DNA of 64,000 nucleotides from Dactylosporangium sp. AC04546 (GTDB lineage: Bacteria > Actinomycetota > Actinomycetes > Mycobacteriales > Micromonosporaceae). The translations under genes and the position numbers were made by a program. Below the pieces are notes generated by a model. It saw only the letters and a list, made by a program, of their open reading frames with translations, was not told the DNA's origin and made no database searches. Location: positions 195,180 to 259,179 of the forward strand of contig NZ_JAHYSG010000003.1 in assembly GCF_022095675.1 (NCBI RefSeq), read 5' to 3'. Below, piece by piece: positions 9,065-17,398 of this stretch. Within the stretch, counting starts at the first letter, position 1. Every line of letters starts with the position of its first letter.

Positions 9065-9916
9065 ATGATCGATGCCCGAGCGACGAGCTTCGGGGACCGC
9101 GCGAGGAAGCGGGGTCTGACGGCATTTCTGCTGATTTCGTTCGGTGTTGCCTGGGGCTGGGAAGCGGTGGCCCGCCTGCTGCTCGGCTGGTCGCTCGTGA
9201 ACCCGCTGGTGCAGGTGCCGGTCGCGTTTGCGCCGGCGGCCGCGGCGCTGGTGGTCCGGCGTTGGGTCACCCGCGAGGGTTTCGCGGACGCCGGCTCGCG
9301 CCTGCGGCTGCGCTCCGCCTGGCGGTACTACCTGCTGGCCTGGCTGGGCCCACTCTGCGTCGCCGTCGCGGTGGTCGGCGTTGCCGCGGCATCCGGGCGA
9401 TGGGAGCCGTCCGTCCGTCCGATGGCGGACCTGGTTCCCGGCGTGCCCGTCTGGTCGGTGCCGCTGCTGCTCTGCGCGGTGGCTCCGGTCGTCACCGTCG
9501 CCCTCTGGGGCGAGGAATTCGGCTGGACCGGCTATTTGCTGCTGCGCATCTGTCCCGGCCGCCCGCGCCGCGCCGCGTTGTCAGCAGGCCTGATCGCGGC
9601 GGTCTGGCACTATCCGCTCGCGCTGCTCGGCTACGCCGAGTTCCGGCATCTGGCCCTGGGCTTGGTCGGATGGACGGCGTGGATCATGTGCCAGGAGGTC
9701 ATCCTGGCCTGGCTGCGGGAGCGCAGCCGCAGCATCTGGCCGGCCTGCCTGGCGCACGCCGGCAACAACTTCGTGCTGGTCCCGCTGACCACCGCGCTGC
9801 TGCTTGGCCAAGGCGGCTTCGGGCACGAGGGCATTCAGCTGTTGGTGGTCCTGGTTCTGGGCGCCGTCGCAGCCGGGCCGCTCGTGCGAGCCGGTCGACA
9901 AGAATCCCGGGAGTGA
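9065..9916 (+). CDS. CPBP-family intramembrane metalloprotease
   Basis: A 283-residue polytopic membrane protein of the CPBP (Abi/CAAX-processing-like) family. The paired glutamates are in 'WGEEFGWTGYLLLR' (Glu150-Glu151), the first conserved histidine is in 'AAVWHYP' (His182), and the third motif is 'CLAHAGNNF' near residue 235. These form the presumed zinc site inside the membrane. The ATG at 9065 lies about 20 bases after the permease stop, so it may be the third gene of the ABC operon. In other bacteria such proteins take part in bacteriocin self-immunity or membrane-protein processing; the role here is unknown. Confidence 0.88.
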   Translation: MIDARATSFGDRARKRGLTAFLLISFGVAWGWEAVARLLLGWSLVNPLVQVPVAFAPAAAALVVRRWVTREGFADAGSRLRLRSAWRYYLLAWLGPLCVAVAVVGVAAASGRWEPSVRPMADLVPGVPVWSVPLLLCAVAPVVTVALWGEEFGWTGYLLLRICPGRPRRAALSAGLIAAVWHYPLALLGYAEFRHLALGLVGWTAWIMCQEVILAWLRERSRSIWPACLAHAGNNFVLVPLTTALLLGQGGFGHEGIQLLVVLVLGAVAAGPLVRAGRQESRE

Positions 9917-9955
9917 GCGCCTTGGATCTGGACATCGCCGGGTTCGGGGCAGGAA

Positions 9956-10575
9956 GTGTTCTGCAGACTCAAGGGCTGCGAGCTCGGCGAGGCGGCGCTG
10001 CGTGCATGGTTCGGGTTTGTCCTCGAAGGCGACACCAGCGCGAACCATATCGATCCCTTCAAGGTCGCAATGTACGGCTTCAGGACCGCCGACCCAACCG
10101 GTGCCGAAAAGCCGGAATGGCGGGCGCTGCACGACGAGTTTCGCCGGACCCACACCCTGCGCCGCTGCATCTTCGGCCCCGACGGTGCGCTCCAGGGCCT
10201 TTGCGCGGGAGCTCGACCCGGACGGGACCGGCCTGCGGCCAGCTGGCTTCACCGACCGGCCGGACACCTGGTGGGCGAGCACCTGCTACGCCCTCGCCCT
10301 GCTCGTCGAGCTCCACCGCAACCCGATGATCAAGAACTCGCCGTTGTTCCAGCTGCCGCCCGGGGCGGGCGCTGCTGATCTCCGCGCCCTGGCCGGCCCG
10401 CCTGTCGTCGCGGACTTGATCGCCATGCGGGACCTGGCCCAGCAGCGACTGCTGCCGCAGCTCCCGGCCGAGCCGGTGCACGCCGGCCCCGAATTCGACG
10501 GCAGCCGCCTTGTGCCTGCCGACGCAGACCTGATCGTGGGCGACACGCTCCTCGACTTCAAGGCCGACCAGGGAG
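9956..10575 (+). pseudogene. Frameshifted, 3'-truncated gene with PD-(D/E)XK-like motif
   Basis: A protein-like frame starts at the GTG at 9956 ('CRLKGCELGEAALRAWFGF') and is continued, after a shift near 10195, by 'FARELDPDGTGLRP' and 'WWASTCYALALLVELH'. It ends around 'ADADLIVGDTLLDFKAD' near 10565. That last stretch resembles the D...DxK core of PD-(D/E)XK nuclease-like proteins, and homologous actinobacterial hypotheticals usually continue well beyond it. Here the next bases belong to a different gene on the other strand. I do not recognise the full family; the nuclease reading rests on one motif. Confidence 0.45.
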
Positions 10576-10619
10576 GCAACCCGCGGCTGGACGGCAGCAG
10601 ATCCGCCGTCCTGCACCCG

Positions 10620-10997
10620 GGGCTTGGCCCGGCGCACACGTACCGCTGTGAACCCGGTGAAGATGGCTACGGCTCCGAGTGCAGACCCGCCGATGATGCC
10701 GGCGACGCTGACTCGTCCGGTCGCCGCGGCGGTGACGGCACCCATTGCTGCCGCCAACGACAGTGCCGCGCCGATCCACAGCAGGACGACAGTCGCTCGG
10801 ATGGATGCGGGACGCGCGAGTGGTGTTGCTGGCTTTGCTGGCCAGACAGGTGGTGGGGCGGTGGCGTTCGTCGGCTGTCGCTTGCTGCCGGTCTGGCTGG
10901 TTTGCGGGCGGACCGGTGGCGCGATCGATGACGGCAGGATCTGGGCAGCGGCGGCCCTGTCTCCAGGGAGGGCTTGCTGGGTGGTGGTCGCTGGCAT
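10620..10997 (-). pseudogene. Small membrane-protein gene, 3'-truncated
   Basis: On the minus strand a frame starting at 10997 encodes a proline/alanine-rich cytosolic N-terminus of about 65 residues. Two hydrophobic helices follow ('VVLLWIGAALSLAAAMGAV' and 'VAGIIGGSALGAVAIFTGF') with a basic tail 'VRVRRAKP'. Beyond about 10620 the frame runs into antisense of the gene above, so its natural end is lost. The two truncated genes meet tail to tail, which looks like a deletion joint. Family unknown. Basic and proline-rich cytosolic tails ahead of two helices are common in small actinobacterial membrane proteins. Confidence 0.4.
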
Positions 10998-11009
10998 TGG
11001 TGGTGGCGC

Positions 11010-11199
11010 ATCGGCGGCGGCGCGGCGGCTGGGGATGTTGGTCCGGAGCGGATGCAGCGGTTGCTGAACTTTTTACGCGTGGGACACCGATGGGGTCCGT
11101 GGCGAGGTCCGTGCGGCGGTGGTGGAGGCGATCGGGGATGCCGAGCGTGGGGTGTTGGTGGTGGACGAGACGGGGTTTCTGAAGAAGGGGTCTGGGTGA
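11010..11199 (+). mobile_element. IS701-family transposase fragment
   Basis: Translation of 11010-11075 gives 'AAGDVGPERMQRLLNF'. After a frameshift it continues 'DTDGVRGEVRAAVVEAIGD', 'RGVLVVDETGFLKKGSG' and a TGA at 11197. This is the segment of IS701-family DDE transposases around the first catalytic aspartate ('VVDETGFLKKG'). Neither the rest of the gene nor terminal repeats are visible. It is a dead scrap bounded by other gene debris. Confidence 0.75.
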
Positions 11200-11260
11200 A
11201 AGCCAGGTGGGTCACGGTCCGGGGCGGACAAACTGATCGACGACGCCGTCACCGGCGGCG

Positions 11261-11293
11261 GACGGGTCGTCGCGGCCGTCGCGACGACCCGTC
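11261..11293 (-). terminator. Perfect 14-bp hairpin after the amidohydrolase gene
   Basis: GACGGGTCGTCGCG (11261-11274) and its exact reverse complement (11280-11293) flank a 5-base loop, 7 bases beyond the amidohydrolase stop. It lacks a clear T-run on either strand but is well placed to end or stabilise the minus-strand transcript. Confidence 0.6.
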
Positions 11294-11299
11294 CAGCCG

Positions 11300-12442
11300 T
11301 CAGACGGGGCCGATCCGTGCCGCCAGCCTGGGGAACAGTCGCAACGCGTTGCCCCGGTTGATCGCCGACCAGGCGGCGCGGTTCAGCGCGGGATCCCGGT
11401 CGAGGTCGTCGGTGATGACGCCGACCTCACCGTACGGGCGCGAGGCGTAGTCGGTGCCGTAGAGGATCTGGTCGGAGCCGACGGCCTTCAGGAGCGTCGG
11501 CATCGAGTACGGCGAGGCAGGCTGCGCCGTGTCGTAGTGGAATCGGCGCAGAGCCCGGTGGAAGCGGGCAGGGTCGACGAACTCGCCCTGCCGGCCCTGC
11601 GACTCGGCCCGTCCGGCCAGGTACGGCAGAAACCCGCCGGCGTGCGACAGGATGATCGACAGGTCGGGATGACGATCGAGCGTGCCAGACACGATGAGGT
11701 TCAACGCCGCCCGGGTGGAGTCGAACAGAAAGTCGGCCAGTGAGTTCGGCACTCCCGGCAGCACGAAGTTGGTGTCGGGCAACGCGTCCGGATGGATGAA
11801 CACCACCGCGCGGCGCCGGTTCAGCTCCGCGAACAATGGCTCGAACGCCGGGTCGCCGACGTACTTCCCGCCGGCGCTCGTCATGAGGATGACACCGTCG
11901 GCGCCGAGCGTGTCGAAAGCGTACCGAACCTGCTCCATGGCCAGATCCGGGTGCAGCGGTGCCACGTTGGCGAAGAACCCGAACCGCGTCGGGTGCTCGG
12001 CCACGACCCGGGCGTACGACTCGTTGCATACCCGCACCCCTTCTTCGGCAAGCGCGCGGTTCGCAAAAGCGATGGACGGCACCGGGGCCGAGAGCACCGC
12101 CGTCCCGATGTGGTTTTTGTCCATGAGTCGCAGCGCGTCGACGACCGTCCAATCTGCCCACTCCGGCCCGGCTTCCGGATCCGCCGGCAGCAGACCGCGA
12201 CCGACCGCCCACCGCCGCAGGTCCTCCGGCAGACCGTGGTGATGGGTGTCGATCCTCATGACCGGTCGTCTTCCATCACTGTCGGCCCACGCCATCGGGC
12301 CGGCCACCAGCCCGATGCCACCCGCCACGGTAGCGGCGCCCGCGGTGCCCAGGACCGCTCGGCGGCTTATCGATGAACCCACTGCTGACCTCCAAAAGTC
12401 TGGTACCGATCCGGATCGCACTTCCGGCCGTTTGCGAAGCAT
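11300..12442 (-). CDS. Tat-exported amidohydrolase (amidohydrolase_2 superfamily)
   Basis: A 380-residue TIM-barrel metal-dependent hydrolase of the amidohydrolase-2/ACMSD-like group. After the signal the metal motif 'RIDTHHHGLP' gives HxH. Further ligands are expected at 'VVFIHPDAL', 'IILSHAGGFLPYLAGR' and the aspartate in 'ILYGTDYA'. The N-terminus has a long n-region, then 'SISRRAVLGTAGAATVAGGI', a twin-arginine signal followed by a hydrophobic stretch, so export is likely. The ATG at 12442 overlaps the stop of the preceding gene as TGATG, which supports this start despite the long leader. Substrate unknown; relatives act as decarboxylases or lactone/amide hydrolases on small carboxylic acids. 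Confidence 0.85.
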   Translation of the reverse strand: MLRKRPEVRSGSVPDFWRSAVGSSISRRAVLGTAGAATVAGGIGLVAGPMAWADSDGRRPVMRIDTHHHGLPEDLRRWAVGRGLLPADPEAGPEWADWTVVDALRLMDKNHIGTAVLSAPVPSIAFANRALAEEGVRVCNESYARVVAEHPTRFGFFANVAPLHPDLAMEQVRYAFDTLGADGVILMTSAGGKYVGDPAFEPLFAELNRRRAVVFIHPDALPDTNFVLPGVPNSLADFLFDSTRAALNLIVSGTLDRHPDLSIILSHAGGFLPYLAGRAESQGRQGEFVDPARFHRALRRFHYDTAQPASPYSMPTLLKAVGSDQILYGTDYASRPYGEVGVITDDLDRDPALNRAAWSAINRGNALRLFPRLAARIGPV

Positions 12443-12960
12443 CAGAATGGTTCGACGCTGAAGCGGACGGCCCGGGAGGACACCGATCCGCGGCCGGTCT
12501 CATTGCCGTCGATGTCGAGCCCTCGCCAGGTGCCGGTGCTGGCAAGCGTGTCACCGTTCACCTGGGCCTCGTGCCGGGCCTGGACTTCGCCGCTGTAGCG
12601 GTGCGGCAATCCGTTCAGATCCTGCGGGAGAACCTGCCACAGCTTGAAGCGGACGGTACTCGAGCCCGTGGGCGCCCACCGGCCGGTCGCGATGTGGATT
12701 CCGTCCGCGAACGACAGGAAGAATCCACCGGGGAGAAACGTGAACAGCGCCACCTCGACCTCGTGCGGCAGCGTCACGAGGCCGCGCCACGTGCCCACCA
12801 CCGGATGTGTCGACAACCGGTTGCCGTCCGGTGAACCGCCACTGGCGGCGGCCCTGTCACCGACAGCCAGTGCCCCGCCGAAGGCCAGCACTCCAGCGCC
12901 CACGGCTGTTCCGGCCGTACGCCGCAGAACGCGCCTTCGGTCGATATCGTCATGAGTCAT
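12442..12960 (-). CDS. Tat-secreted lipocalin-like protein
   Basis: A 172-residue secreted protein. The N-terminus 'DDIDRRRVLRRTAGTAVGAG' is a twin-arginine signal, with likely cleavage after 'DRAAA'. The mature part begins a small beta-rich fold: 'VVGTWRGLVTLP', 'ALFTFLPGGFFLSF', 'HIATGRWAPTGSSTVRFKL', then 'GEVQARHEAQVNGDTLASTG'. This 'GTW ... F.F..DG ... G.W' pattern resembles bacterial lipocalin-like barrels. The ATG at 12960 starts directly before the signal. Its stop overlaps the amidohydrolase start (TGATG), so the two are made together. Both are exported, which suggests a binding protein and an enzyme working on the same small molecule outside the cell; that is inference. Confidence 0.65.
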   Translation of the reverse strand: MTHDDIDRRRVLRRTAGTAVGAGVLAFGGALAVGDRAAASGGSPDGNRLSTHPVVGTWRGLVTLPHEVEVALFTFLPGGFFLSFADGIHIATGRWAPTGSSTVRFKLWQVLPQDLNGLPHRYSGEVQARHEAQVNGDTLASTGTWRGLDIDGNETGRGSVSSRAVRFSVEPF

Positions 12961-13086
12961 AGGCCCGACGCTAAGCCGCGCACCGTTGAAGCACATCGAT
13001 CATTCGCAGCCGCTTGTCGCGGTCCAACGAATGACGTCGACGCCGGTCGCTCATCCGATTGGATGAGCCATGACGACGTTCCCGGG

Positions 13087-13755
13087 TCAGCCGAGCAAGC
13101 CGGCGCGGTGAGCGAGAATGGCCGCCTGCACCCGGTTGCTGAGGTTCAGCTTTGCAAGGATCCGGCTCACGTGGGTCTTCACCGTCGCTTCACTCATGTG
13201 CAGCGTGACCGCGATCTCGGTGTTCGTCAGGCCGCCGCCGACGGCGAGCAGTACCTCGTGCTCCTTGCCGGTGAGCACGGATAGCCGCTGCGCGGCGTCG
13301 CTGTGCCGATCCGGTCTCGGTTCGGCGAACATCCGAAGCAGCCGACGGGTGACGCGCGGAGAGATCATCGCATCGCCGCTCGCCGCGCTGCGCACCGCGG
13401 CGAGCATCTCGCCGGCCGAGGCATCTTTCAGCAGGAAACCCACGGCGCCATGGCGCAGCGCGGCATGCACGTACTCGTCGAGGTCGAACGTCGTGAGCAC
13501 GACGACACGCGGCGAAGGATCGAGCCGGGCCAGCTGCTCGGTCGCGGTCAGCCCGTCGCCTCGGGGCATCCGGATGTCCATCAGGGCCACATCGGGACGT
13601 AACGTCCGTGCGAGGTCGACGGCCTCGACGCCGTCGGACGCCTCGCCGATGACTGTGATGTCGGGCGCCGCCTCCAGGATTGCGCGCAGTGTCGAGCGCA
13701 CCATCCACTCGTCGTCGGCGATCAGAGTCCTGATGGGTTCGGGCGTCGAGGTCAC
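13087..13755 (-). CDS. LuxR/NarL-type response regulator
   Basis: A 222-residue regulator. The receiver domain has the acidic pocket 'LIADDEWMVR', phospho-acceptor Asp60 in 'VALMDIRMPRGDG', Thr in 'VVLTTFDLDEYV' and Lys in 'FLLKDASAGE'. The C-terminal LuxR helix-turn-helix spans 'LTGKEHEVLLAVGGGLTNTEIA' to 'MSEATVKTHVSRILAKL'. Its ATG overlaps the stop of the kinase gene (ATGA). The pair resembles the DesK/LiaS-like two-component systems common in actinobacteria. The targets are not evident; the divergent oxidoreductase at 15066 is a candidate. Confidence 0.93.
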   Translation of the reverse strand: MTSTPEPIRTLIADDEWMVRSTLRAILEAAPDITVIGEASDGVEAVDLARTLRPDVALMDIRMPRGDGLTATEQLARLDPSPRVVVLTTFDLDEYVHAALRHGAVGFLLKDASAGEMLAAVRSAASGDAMISPRVTRRLLRMFAEPRPDRHSDAAQRLSVLTGKEHEVLLAVGGGLTNTEIAVTLHMSEATVKTHVSRILAKLNLSNRVQAAILAHRAGLLG

Positions 13756-14924
13756 GGCACTTCTCCCCGGCGAATCGGTACCTCGGCGACCACCTCGAAG
13801 CCGCCGTCGGGAGTGGGTCCCGCGGCGAACTCGCCGCCGACCAGTCGCACCCGCTCGGCCAGACCGAGCAGTCCGTGTCCGCCGGCCGGCAGCGAGGCAG
13901 TGTTGACCGGTCTGCCCCGCGCGTTGCGCACCGACAGCCGCAGCAGGCGCGGGGTCTGCTCGACGTGTACGCGGGTCTGCGCCGCCGGAGCGTGTTTGTG
14001 TACGTTGGTCAGCGCCTCCCGGACGAGTCGGTAGGCGGCGTGTTCGACGAGTAACGGCGGCCGCTGCGCCGCCGGGTTCACCACGTCGAGAGTGACGGGG
14101 ATGCCGATCCTCCGCGACTCTTCGATGAGAGCGGCCAGATCGGCGAGCCCACGCTGGGGGGCGAGTGGGGCGTCGCCCTCGTTGCGCAGGATTCCCACCA
14201 GGGAACGAAGTTCCTCGAGTGCCTCGCGCCCCGTGGCTCCGATCTGCTTGCCGATGGCGACCGGATCTCCGCCGATCGACGCTTCCAGGGCCGTGGCCTG
14301 CAACACCATCAGCGAGACCCGATGTGTGACCACATCGTGCATGTCCCGGGCGATCTGGGCCCGTTCGTCACTGCGGGCACTGGCGATGCGCTGCTGCTGA
14401 TCGCGTTCCATGCGTCTCGTCCACTCCCGGACGCGTTCCACCAGTTCGTGCCGGGTGCCCACGTACATGCCCAGAAGGACCGGTGCGATGCATACTGCCG
14501 TGCTGATCGGTATCGACCCGTCGGCGCCGGCGAACCGCCAGATCGGGATGCCTACCAGCACGGTCGACACCAGCGTTGCGGCGGCGACCCTGGGCCATCC
14601 GGTGCGCTCTGCCAACGTGAACAGCGCGACCGCGACGGCCATGTGAGCCGACACGACAGCGTTCGCCAGAAGTGATGCGGCCAGCAGCACCAGCGGAAGC
14701 CTGCGCCGCCATCTGGACAGCAGCCCGACTCCGATGGTGAGCGGAACGCCGAGCCACAGCGGCGGGAACCGGCTGTCGAGCCCCGCGAGCGTCGGCCCGA
14801 AGAAGTCGTTGGTACCGAACTCGCCGGTTCCGGTGAACACCGCGACAAGGAGGGCCAGGGCGGTGTCGGTGACGGTTCGGCGGCGGTACCAGGGCGCCGC
14901 CAGGTGCAGGTTGTGCGCAGTCAT
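13752..14924 (-). CDS. Sensor histidine kinase, HisKA_3 type
   Basis: A 390-residue kinase with several N-terminal membrane helices between residues 18 and 155, no clear external sensing domain, and a phosphotransfer segment 'ERAQIARDMHDVVTHRVSLMV' with His196. The ATP-binding domain contains 'AYRLVREALTNVHKHA' and 'GHGLLGLAERVRLVGG'. Translation of its response regulator is coupled through a 4-base overlap. The start at 14924 is 141 bases from the divergent reductase ATG. The membrane-embedded input suggests sensing of membrane or envelope state rather than a soluble ligand. Confidence 0.92.
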   Translation of the reverse strand: MTAHNLHLAAPWYRRRTVTDTALALLVAVFTGTGEFGTNDFFGPTLAGLDSRFPPLWLGVPLTIGVGLLSRWRRRLPLVLLAASLLANAVVSAHMAVAVALFTLAERTGWPRVAAATLVSTVLVGIPIWRFAGADGSIPISTAVCIAPVLLGMYVGTRHELVERVREWTRRMERDQQQRIASARSDERAQIARDMHDVVTHRVSLMVLQATALEASIGGDPVAIGKQIGATGREALEELRSLVGILRNEGDAPLAPQRGLADLAALIEESRRIGIPVTLDVVNPAAQRPPLLVEHAAYRLVREALTNVHKHAPAAQTRVHVEQTPRLLRLSVRNARGRPVNTASLPAGGHGLLGLAERVRLVGGEFAAGPTPDGGFEVVAEVPIRRGEVP

Positions 14925-15065
14925 CGTGCTCCAGACTAGGTGCCCCTACTAGCCGGACGCGTCGGCAGAAAGTTGTACGTGGTGCGGCGATTCGTGGCGG
15001 ATCTAATGATCAGTTTTCCCGGATTGGGCGACGCCGGGCGCCGAACCACTGGCGACGCTGGTCGC

Positions 15066-16859
15066 ATGTCCATCCAGGAACGGTTTCGTCGACGGCTCAG
15101 TCCCAGAAATCTTCAGTTCGCCTTCGGGGTCTTCGCAGTGCTCGCGGGGACGCTGATCGCCCTGCGGCAGGACGCGCCCCATCCCCTGTTCCAGGCCGCC
15201 GGCACGGCGGGATACCTGTGCGCCGCGGCGCTCTCCTTCAGGAGCTGGTTCGCGCTTGGCCGTGCGGGGACCGCCGCACTGACCCGACGGATCTTGATCG
15301 TGTTCCACCTGATCTTCGTTCCGGCGCAGTTCCTTTTCTTGCTCGCCCACCAGCTGCCGTGGCTGGGGATGCTGCTGTCGACGATGATCGTAGTGGGGTT
15401 GAAACCGCGCATCCCGCAACTCGGTCGGACATCGCGCAAGGTGTGGCTCACCCTCCACGTCGGCATAGGCGTCGGCTGGCTGGGTGTCGCTCTCGGGATG
15501 CTCGTCCTGTCGATCGTGGGGATGACGACGGATCGGCACGAGTTGCGGCACAACGCGTATGTACTGGTGGAGACGTTCGACAAGGCTCTGGCGATCCCGA
15601 GCGTCTTCCTGGTGATCGTCACCGGTGCGGTCGTATCGCTCGGAACGCCCTGGGGGCTGATCAAACACCGGTGGGTGTTGACGAAGCTGATCATCGCGCT
15701 CAGCCTTCCGATCCTCGCCACGTTCGAGGGCACGTGGAGCGAGACACTCACCGAGCGCACCGAGGATCCCACGGCCGAGCCCGGCGGGACCGGGATTCTG
15801 CTGATCTGCGCACTGGCGCTGTTCCTCTCGCTGCTCTGGATCGCGACGATCCTGTCCGTCTTCAAGCCCGGCGGCAGGACACGCTGGGGGCGCAGGGAGA
15901 GCACGCAGGAGCGGCGACCGGAGATCACGGTGACGCTGGCCGGCGTCGATCCGGTCGCTCACCGCACGGCCGCACTGGACCTGACACCGGCCAAGGGCGC
16001 CCTCTTGCCTGCCTGGGAGCCTGGCGCGCACATCGATCTGGTGCTGCCGTCCGGCCGCGTCCGGCAGTACTCACTGTGCGGTGACCCGGCCGACCGGCAC
16101 CGTTACCGCATCGCGGTCCTGCACGAATCGGACGGACGCGGTGGCTCAGCCGAGGTCCACCGGCTCGCACCCGGCACGACCGTCAGGATCCGCGGGCCCC
16201 GCAACCACTTCCCGCTGATCGACGCCCCCTCGTACCTCTTCATCGCCGGGGGCATCGGGATCGCCCCGTTCATACCGATGATCGAGCGGTTGGCCGCCGA
16301 CGGCGCTCGCTGGCACCTGGTCTACCGCGGTCAGGCTCCGACCGCGATGGCGTTCCACGAACAGCTCGCCCGGTCGCACGCGCGGCAGGTGACGATCGCG
16401 CCGGCCGACCGGCAGCCGCGGCCCGACCTGGCGGCAATCCTCAGCGCCGCGCCTGCCGGAACCGCCGTCTACTGCTGCGGTCCCGAGGCGATGCTCGCAA
16501 CGGTCGAGACATTGATGCCGGCCTTCTGCCCGCAGGGGACGCTGCACGTGGAGCGGTTCGCGTCGAGTTCCCGCGCCTCAGGGATCCCCGAGGCCCCGTT
16601 CGAGGCAGAGATGCGAAGGTCCGGCCGGGTGGTGCAGGTGCCGGCCGACCGGAGCCTGCTGTCGGTGCTGCAGGACGTCGACCCTAGCCTCGACTTCTCC
16701 TGCGAGAACGGGGTGTGCGGCAGCTGCGAGACCCGCGTGCTCGACGGTGTCCCGGATCACCGCGACGACGTGCTGCAGCCCGGCGACCGCGACCGCCGCG
16801 ACGTCATCTACCCGTGCGTCTCTCGCGTCCGTGGCTCCCGCATCGTCCTCGACCTTTGA
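15066..16859 (+). CDS. Membrane-anchored flavodoxin-reductase-like oxidoreductase with plant-type 2Fe-2S domain (fusion)
   Basis: A 597-residue fusion. Residues about 15-290 carry around seven hydrophobic helices, including 'LHVGIGVGWLGVALGMLVL', resembling DUF2269-like membrane proteins. From about residue 310 follows a phthalate-dioxygenase-reductase module: FMN/FAD binding 'RQYSLCGDP', pyridine nucleotide binding 'GGIGIAPFIPMI' and 'YCCGPEAML'. The C-terminal ferredoxin domain has cysteines in 'SCENGVCGSCETRV' and 'YPCVSR'. The ATG at 15066 was preferred to one at 14940 because the intervening residues look like leader DNA. It would move electrons from NAD(P)H through flavin and iron-sulfur to a partner at, or within, the membrane. 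Stand-alone PDR proteins are about 320 residues, so the membrane half is the novelty. Confidence 0.82.
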   Translation: MSIQERFRRRLSPRNLQFAFGVFAVLAGTLIALRQDAPHPLFQAAGTAGYLCAAALSFRSWFALGRAGTAALTRRILIVFHLIFVPAQFLFLLAHQLPWLGMLLSTMIVVGLKPRIPQLGRTSRKVWLTLHVGIGVGWLGVALGMLVLSIVGMTTDRHELRHNAYVLVETFDKALAIPSVFLVIVTGAVVSLGTPWGLIKHRWVLTKLIIALSLPILATFEGTWSETLTERTEDPTAEPGGTGILLICALALFLSLLWIATILSVFKPGGRTRWGRRESTQERRPEITVTLAGVDPVAHRTAALDLTPAKGALLPAWEPGAHIDLVLPSGRVRQYSLCGDPADRHRYRIAVLHESDGRGGSAEVHRLAPGTTVRIRGPRNHFPLIDAPSYLFIAGGIGIAPFIPMIERLAADGARWHLVYRGQAPTAMAFHEQLARSHARQVTIAPADRQPRPDLAAILSAAPAGTAVYCCGPEAMLATVETLMPAFCPQGTLHVERFASSSRASGIPEAPFEAEMRRSGRVVQVPADRSLLSVLQDVDPSLDFSCENGVCGSCETRVLDGVPDHRDDVLQPGDRDRRDVIYPCVSRVRGSRIVLDL

Positions 16860-17240
16860 CAACCGACCGAATCGCAGCACGTAGGATCAGCATCGCAGAC
16901 GCACGCGCCGTGGTCGTGAGCCAGGACGGTGCCGCCTATGTGCGTACGGTTCAGGTTGAGATCCCGCAAGTGCGCGACCCGCTGCACGCGAGCCGCGATG
17001 GGCTGGAAATGGCTCAAGGCGCGTACGCCGACACCGTCAGAGCGCCGACGCCGATGGCGCCCACAACGCTGAGTTCAGTTGTCGGGGCGGCCGATCACTG
17101 ATCGTGGAAGCCAGTTTCGCGTTCGAGTAGACGATCGAGGATGTCCGATCAGACGTGGTCGGGATGTTGTGGTGGCTTGTTGTCCAATGAGACCTGCGCT
17201 CGCTGGCGGGCGTGCTGCAACTCGAAGCGCGGATCGGCTG
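16860..17240. other. No confident gene
   Basis: The segment after the reductase contains a short plus-strand frame (about 16860-17101) with protein-like composition but no recognised family. A minus-strand stretch next to the intron remnant may be the 3' exon of the gene the intron entered ('ADPRFELQHARQRAQVSLD' on the minus strand). Nothing else was recognised. Confidence 0.35.
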
Positions 17241-17315
17241 GGTAGCGGCGGCGCATTGCTGCGCCGCCGCCCCCTCAGAACCGGACGTGCACGCTTTCCA
17301 TGCATCGGGCTCAAG
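17241..17315 (-). ncRNA. Group II intron 3' end: domains V and VI
   Basis: On the minus strand 17312-17278 reads GAGCC..., TGCATG, GAAAG loop, CGTGCA, CG bulge, ..GGTTC. This matches the catalytic domain V hairpin: GAGCC pairs with GGTTC, TGCATG pairs with CGTGCA, and the two-base CG bulge is present. A C-C mismatch and a five-base rather than four-base loop suggest slight decay. After TGAGGGG comes a perfect 11-bp hairpin (17270-17245, loop GCAA) in the domain VI position, followed by CTACC as a plausible 3' splice end. The upstream intron body and reverse transcriptase are not visible, so it is a remnant. Confidence 0.6.
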
Positions 17316-17398
17316 CAAGCCCTGTGGGCCGCTGGCGTGCAGTGGGGCGTTCGGTTCGCCGGCGATGTCGGGAGCGCGACCGGGTCTGGCGGTCGAGG

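Noticed and set aside
11261..11293. CRISPR-like repeat
   Set aside because: A single hairpin without repeats or spacers. No CRISPR array or cas gene was seen in the window.
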